A program made the translations under genes and the position numbers. Shown here piece after piece: positions 60,301-64,000 of a DNA stretch of 64,000 nucleotides (its first letter is position 1; each line of letters starts with the position of its first letter). The stretch is from Mercenaria mercenaria (taxonomy: Eukaryota > Mollusca > Bivalvia > Venerida > Veneridae): positions 73,913,001 to 73,977,000 of the forward strand of contig NC_069361.1 of the NCBI RefSeq assembly GCF_021730395.1, written 5' to 3'. The notes under the pieces were generated by a model. It saw only the letters and a list, made by a program, of their open reading frames with translations. It had not been told where the DNA came from and did not search any database.

Positions 60301-63300
60301 CATTGTATGACTGGTTGTATTTAGGTTTTATGGCACTGCTGTCCTTGTTGCTACATTTCTTCTTCATTGATTACACTAACCAGAATAAAAAGTAAGTTTC
60401 AATATCAGTAGAACCTCTGTTCACAACATCTTCATAAAGTGAACGTATGTAAAGCAAACACTTTCAAAAATTATACCTTGTTATAAAGGCATATATGAGC
60501 CGTGCCATGGGAAAACCAACATAGTGGGTATGCGACCAGCATGGATCCAGACCAGCCTGCGCATCCGCGCAGTCTGGTCAGGCTCCATGCTGTTCGCTAA
60601 CAGTTTCTCCAATTCCAATAGCCTTTAAAAGCGAACAGCATGGAGCCTGACCAGACTGCGCGGATGTGCAGGCTGGTCTGGATCCATGCTGGTCGCAAAC
60701 CCACTATGTTGGTTTTCTCATGGCACGGCTCATATTTTATTACCCATTTCATGAAGTTGCTGGTAAATTAATGTCTGCAAAGCAGCAACCTATTTCAAAC
60801 AAAACATGTTACTTTTTCCAGCGATGTTTACTACATATAGTTTTTAGCTTGATTATTCAAAGAATAGTCTAGCTATTCTACTCACCCTGGCATCGGCGTC
60901 ACACCTTGGTTAAAGTTTTGCATGCTAGTACATATGGCTATCATTTAAAGGCATATAGCTATGAAACTTTTTTTTTCTTTTTTAGGCCAATTACCAACCT
61001 CACTAGATCACGTCCCATAACTCTGACATGTATTTTGGCCAAATTATGCCCGCTTTTAGACTTAGAAAATCCTGGTTAAAGTTTTACATGCAAGTTACTA
61101 TCTCCAAAACTAATGTAGATATTGAATTGAAACTTCACATGTGTCTTTGGGGTTATAAATCTAGGTGATAGCATCAAGTCCCAACATTATTATCTCTGAC
61201 ATGCATTTTGGCCAAATTATGCCCCTTTTTGGACTTAGAAAATCCTGGTTAACGTTTTGCGTGCAAGTTACTATCTCCAAAACTAATGCAGATACTTGAT
61301 TGAAACTCTATAGGTATTTTAACATTTAAGGTAATATTCCTGCTTCTGGGACAACAATTCGAATAGTTGAGCATTGGCTGTCTTACGGACAGCTCTTGCT
61401 TTACATAGCATATATTTATCTCCCCTGTGATGAGAGTCATTGCTAACATTATAAAATCTTCTAAAGATTAGACAAGAATTTCTAACAATGCTGTTAAAAA
61501 GCCTTTTCTTGCACTGTTGCTACATACGTAATTTTTACACATACGAGGGAATATGTGTTTTTAGACTTTTTCTTAGAAATGGCTGCCACTTTTGTCAAAG
61601 GAGATAAATTTTACAGAAATTGGGAGCTATTTATAGAGAGGTTGCATGGTAGTTTTGCTTACAAGTGCTTGTGTGATATACAACACTAATCGAGGGTTCA
61701 ACGCAATAAGGGCGTATCTACATATAGTTATTATATGTAGATATGCCCTTATTGCGTTGAACCCTCGATGTCAACCTGTTTATTTATTCAGGTGCTATGA
61801 ACAGTTTTGGTCAATTTTTACGTAATACTTATATAGATACTTTATTTGAGCCGTGCCATGAGAAAACCAACATAGTGGGTTTGCGACCAGCATGGATCCA
61901 GACCAGCCTGCGCATCCGCGCAGTCTGGTCAGGATCCATGCTGTTCGCTATCAAAGCCTACTGGAATTAGAGAAACTGTTAGCGAACAGCATGGATCCTG
62001 ACCAGACTGCGCGGATACGCAGGCTGGTCTGGATCCATGCTGGTCGCAAACGCACAACGTTGGTTTTCTCATGGCGCCGCTCATTTTTATGCCCCCGAAG
62101 GGAGGCATATAGTTTTTGAACCGTCTGTCTGTCTGTCAGTCTGTCTGCAATTTTCGTGTCCGGTCCATATCTTTGTCATCGATGGATGGATTTTCAAATA
62201 ACTTGACATGAATGTGTACCACAGTAAGACGACGTGTCGCGCGCAAGACCCAGGTCCGTAGCTCAAAGGTCAAGGTCACACTTAGACGTTAAGGGATAGT
62301 GCATTGATGGGCGTGTCCGGTCCATATCTTTGTCATCGATGGATGGATTTTCAAATAACTTGGCATGAATGTGTACCACAGTAAGACGACGTGTCGTGCG
62401 CAAGACCCAGGTCCGTAGCTCAAAGGTCAAGGTCACACTTAAACGTTAAAGGTCATATTTCATGATAGTGCATTGATAGGCGTGTCCGGTCTATATCTTT
62501 GTCATTCATGCATGGATTTTAAAATATCTACGCATGAATGTGTGACACAGTAAGACGACGTGTCGCGCGCAAGACCCAGTTCCGTAGGGGGCATGTGTCA
62601 TCCTATGGAGACAGCTCTTGTTTGAAATGAATTAATAGAGGGGAGTGATAGTCTAGAGGTTAAACTAAAAAACTATATATGGACATTTACTGTTATTTTC
62701 AGATCACTTGTAGTGCTACATTTGTCTGCACTTCTTGAGAGTGTTATAGCCGCATTTCTCACAGTGTTGTTGACAGACCCGTTAGGTTCTCTGATGATCC
62801 GATCATGTCCAGTGAGTCGCCTAGAAGACTGGTACTCAATGTTGTATAATCCTTCACCAAATTACACAACAACATTCCATTGTACACAGGAAATTGTGTA
62901 CCCTCTGTAAGTTTACTTTTGTGCTTCCTTGAACAGGAATAAGTGGAGAAGAGGTCCAGATCTGTGAATTGGGGAAAATGTGTTTGGGCAAAGGGGAATA
63001 GAAAAGGTGACATTAAGTCAGTTTTGTGGGAAAACTGCATGATTTGAAAGAAATCTCCTGAGGGGAAGAAGCTTATAAATGGTTCCCATTTTAGAAGGGA
63101 AAAAACAAAAGCAAAAGGACTTGTGAAGTATATTTGTGGAAATCTCAATTGCAGTTCATTCTAAGCATTTATATTGATAAGAAATAGTTATTACACTGGT
63201 CAGTAAATTGCACTTTTTGTTTAAGATATTTGGGAATAAACTTGTTATAAGGAATCCTAATTATGAAAATGACAGTTCACATATAAATACATTTTCAAAT

Positions 63301-63781
63301 GTGGAAGTCTTTCTGTTAAAATGTTTTTCATGTGCATGGACATGGATTTAGCATTAGTTCCTTTCTTTCTTTCTTAAAAAAACACCAGTTCAACTGTTAA
63401 TAGTATGTAAATTGAAACTAAGTCGGACATACTTCTGAATTTATCATTTCAGTGTATCATAAAGTTAAAGATGAGGAAGAAATATATTAAGCTCACTGAT
63501 AATGAAAAACTTTATAATTATATTGATTAATCAAATAATCATGTTAAATCTTTGACCATTTACTTACAAATTCTTTTCTTTATGACAGTATATTTCATTT
63601 TGTTTCTACAGTTACACAATAGTAATGGTATACTACGCCTTCTCCCTGTTGTTTTTGATGTGTCTGCGTCCAATGATCAGCCTCAGGTTTGTAGAATGTC
63701 TCGGCACCAGGTCAATATACGCTGCTCTCTACTTCCTACCAATCCTAATAGTGATCCAGGCAGTGTTTGGTGGACTTCTTT
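57342..63781 (+). CDS. JKAMP: JNK1/MAPK8-associated membrane protein, 5' part (partial)
   Basis: Four exons are visible: 57342-57418, 60237-60391, 62703-62906 and 63612-63781. Phases 0, 2, 2 agree at the joins, with GT/AG sites throughout. The protein reads YQPTECPGLYCGKKELGPGE, then CPRGYQPEYNSICSECTSNP, LYDWLYLGFMALLSLLLHFF, DWYSMLYNPSPNYTTTFHCT and SIYAALYFLPILIVIQAVFG. These align along the length of human JKAMP (CLGLYCGK, LYDWLYLGFMA, DWYTMLYNPSPDYVTT, SIYAALYFFPIL). JKAMP is a multi-pass ER membrane protein that recruits proteasomes and ERAD factors and modulates JNK. The N-terminal Cys-rich segment and four membrane segments are seen. Exon 1 (57342) starts in phase 1 without an ATG, so at least one upstream exon is missing. 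The gene continues past the window after the phase-1 donor at 63782. Confidence 0.93.
57561..58560 (-). mobile_element. Tandem-cored element with AGCTCACCTGAGCC hairpin, about 310-bp units
   Basis: The left edge is a strong hairpin, AGCTCACCTGAGCC / GGCTCAAGGTGAGCT, followed by TGTCCGTCGTGCGGTGTGC. Core units of about 310 bp share CTTCAAAACCACTGGGCAGA (57,663 and 57,970) and GGTTGCCATGGCAACCAAA. It runs straight into the next element at 58,561 and lacks the usual CTCTTGTT end. It lies in the first visible JKAMP intron. Confidence 0.75.
58562..59587 (-). mobile_element. Tandem-cored element (AGCTCATCTGATTTTT family), about 173-bp units
   Basis: The left-edge hairpin CTCATC...GATGAG is followed by a GGCGTCAGCGTCTGCGTCTG tract (58,621-58,650). 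Landmarks AACATAACTCCATC fall at about 58,761, 58,935, 59,108, 59,284 and 59,456. The right edge is GCTCTTGTT. JKAMP intron. Confidence 0.8.
60497..60731. mobile_element. 235-bp palindromic MITE, copy 3
   Basis: Same length and sequence as 34,843-35,077 apart from a few substitutions. ATAT stands on both sides (60,493-60,496; 60,732-60,735). It begins about 105 bp after a JKAMP donor. Confidence 0.9.
60846..61400 (-). mobile_element. Tandem-cored element, short diverged copy
   Basis: The left edge AGCTTGATTATTCAAAGAAT...CTACTCACCCTGGCATCGG resembles 56,047-57,264. Two units share GACATG.ATTTTGGCCAAAT and AAAATCCTGGTTAA. The right edge is CGGACAGCTCTTGCT. Confidence 0.7.
61689..61769. repeat. 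81-bp almost perfect hairpin (CGAGGGTTCAACGCAATAAG)
   Basis: Arms of about 37 bp pair with one mismatch (GGCGTATC against GGCATATC) around a loop of a few bases. It looks like a minimal palindromic MITE; no target duplication is clear. Confidence 0.85.
61848..62082. mobile_element. 235-bp palindromic MITE, copy 4 (loop in opposite orientation)
   Basis: Arms match the other copies. The loop reads CTATCAAAGCCTACTGG, the inverse of the loop in copies 1 and 3, so this copy inserted in the other orientation. ATTT flanks both sides (61,844-61,847; 62,083-62,086). A tandem-cored element begins directly after it. Confidence 0.9.
62087..62623 (-). mobile_element. Tandem-cored element with TATGCCCCCGAAGG hairpin, about 160-bp units
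   Basis: The left edge TATGCCCCCGAAGGGAGGCAT is the inverse of the hairpin ending 17,570-18,077. A GTCTGTCTGTCTGTCAGTCT tract follows. The core phrase GTGTCCGGTCCATATCTTTG starts at about 62,155 and 62,312 and, diverged, at 62,482. Each unit carries GTAAGACGACGTGTCG. The right edge is ACAGCTCTTGTTT. JKAMP intron, 80 bp before exon 62,703. Confidence 0.8.
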
Positions 63782-64000
63782 GTGAGTATAATAACCTTTA
63801 TGCATTCATGTAATGAAAGCAAATCCTACCATAGTACTGAATTTGCAAAATATTCTACATATGTACAACAAAGGGATTTAATAGTTACACAAGAAAAAGA
63901 GTAAATTTTTTGGGGGGACTGAGCATCTGATTATTGCTCTTTTGAGTAAAATACTGAATATGACTTTTAAAGTACAATAAAATACTGATCACTGAAGGTC

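Overview
The window looks like nuclear DNA from a marine bivalve mollusc, most likely a venerid-type clam. It is AT-rich, with small exons separated by long introns. About half of the non-coding part is recognisable short repeats of the type that crowd bivalve genomes: palindromic MITEs, tandem-cored non-autonomous elements, and a mollusc SINE ending in a GCGACGTTAAA block. No bacterial, viral or LTR-element gene was recognised. The species call is inference from repeat type and protein resemblance.

Host genes, left to right. (1) A probable first exon of a TPR protein, resembling the N-terminus of protein phosphatase 5, on the minus strand at 3293-3431; it runs off the left edge. (2) A three-exon NHL-repeat protein with a coiled coil but no RING or B-box (8371-10545, plus). 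(3) An essentially single-coding-exon class A GPCR, adenosine/amine-receptor-like (18273-19643, plus). (4) A five-exon two-pore-domain potassium channel (20095-27806, minus), tail-to-tail with the GPCR and only 451 bp from it. (5) A complete 14-exon TMEM62 orthologue, 640 codons, all splice phases consistent (35778-48052, minus). (6) The 5' part of JKAMP (57342-63781, plus), four exons seen, running off the right edge and divergent from TMEM62. All exon joins were derived by hand from GT/AG sites, reading phase and resemblance to known families.

Repeats, by region. 0-6 kb: four DNA-element-like units, a LINE 3' fragment and a 90-bp hairpin. 12.9-18.1 kb: two tandem-cored repeats, a 67-bp minisatellite and a hairpin element. 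Potassium-channel introns: a 403-bp Mutator-like MITE carrying a tRNA-Thr-like core with a perfect 10-bp target duplication, and a palindrome bounded by two poly-G tracts. 29.5-35.7 kb: GACCTTTGACC-type arrays, one split by a Tc1-like deletion derivative. TMEM62 introns: decayed SINEs, MITEs and a 145-bp array. 48.1-50.1 kb: an A-B-B-A direct duplication just upstream of the TMEM62 start. 50.5-62.6 kb: a dense run of tandem-cored elements, two of which interrupt a third and so reveal their target duplications.

The most interesting structural result is that about ten elements with unrelated bodies share one design: an AACAAGAG-type end, a 115-310-bp tandem core, a GAC-rich simple repeat and a terminal hairpin. 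This suggests one mobilising system acting on many bodies. The genes themselves look like ordinary conserved host genes; nothing indicates that they work together.
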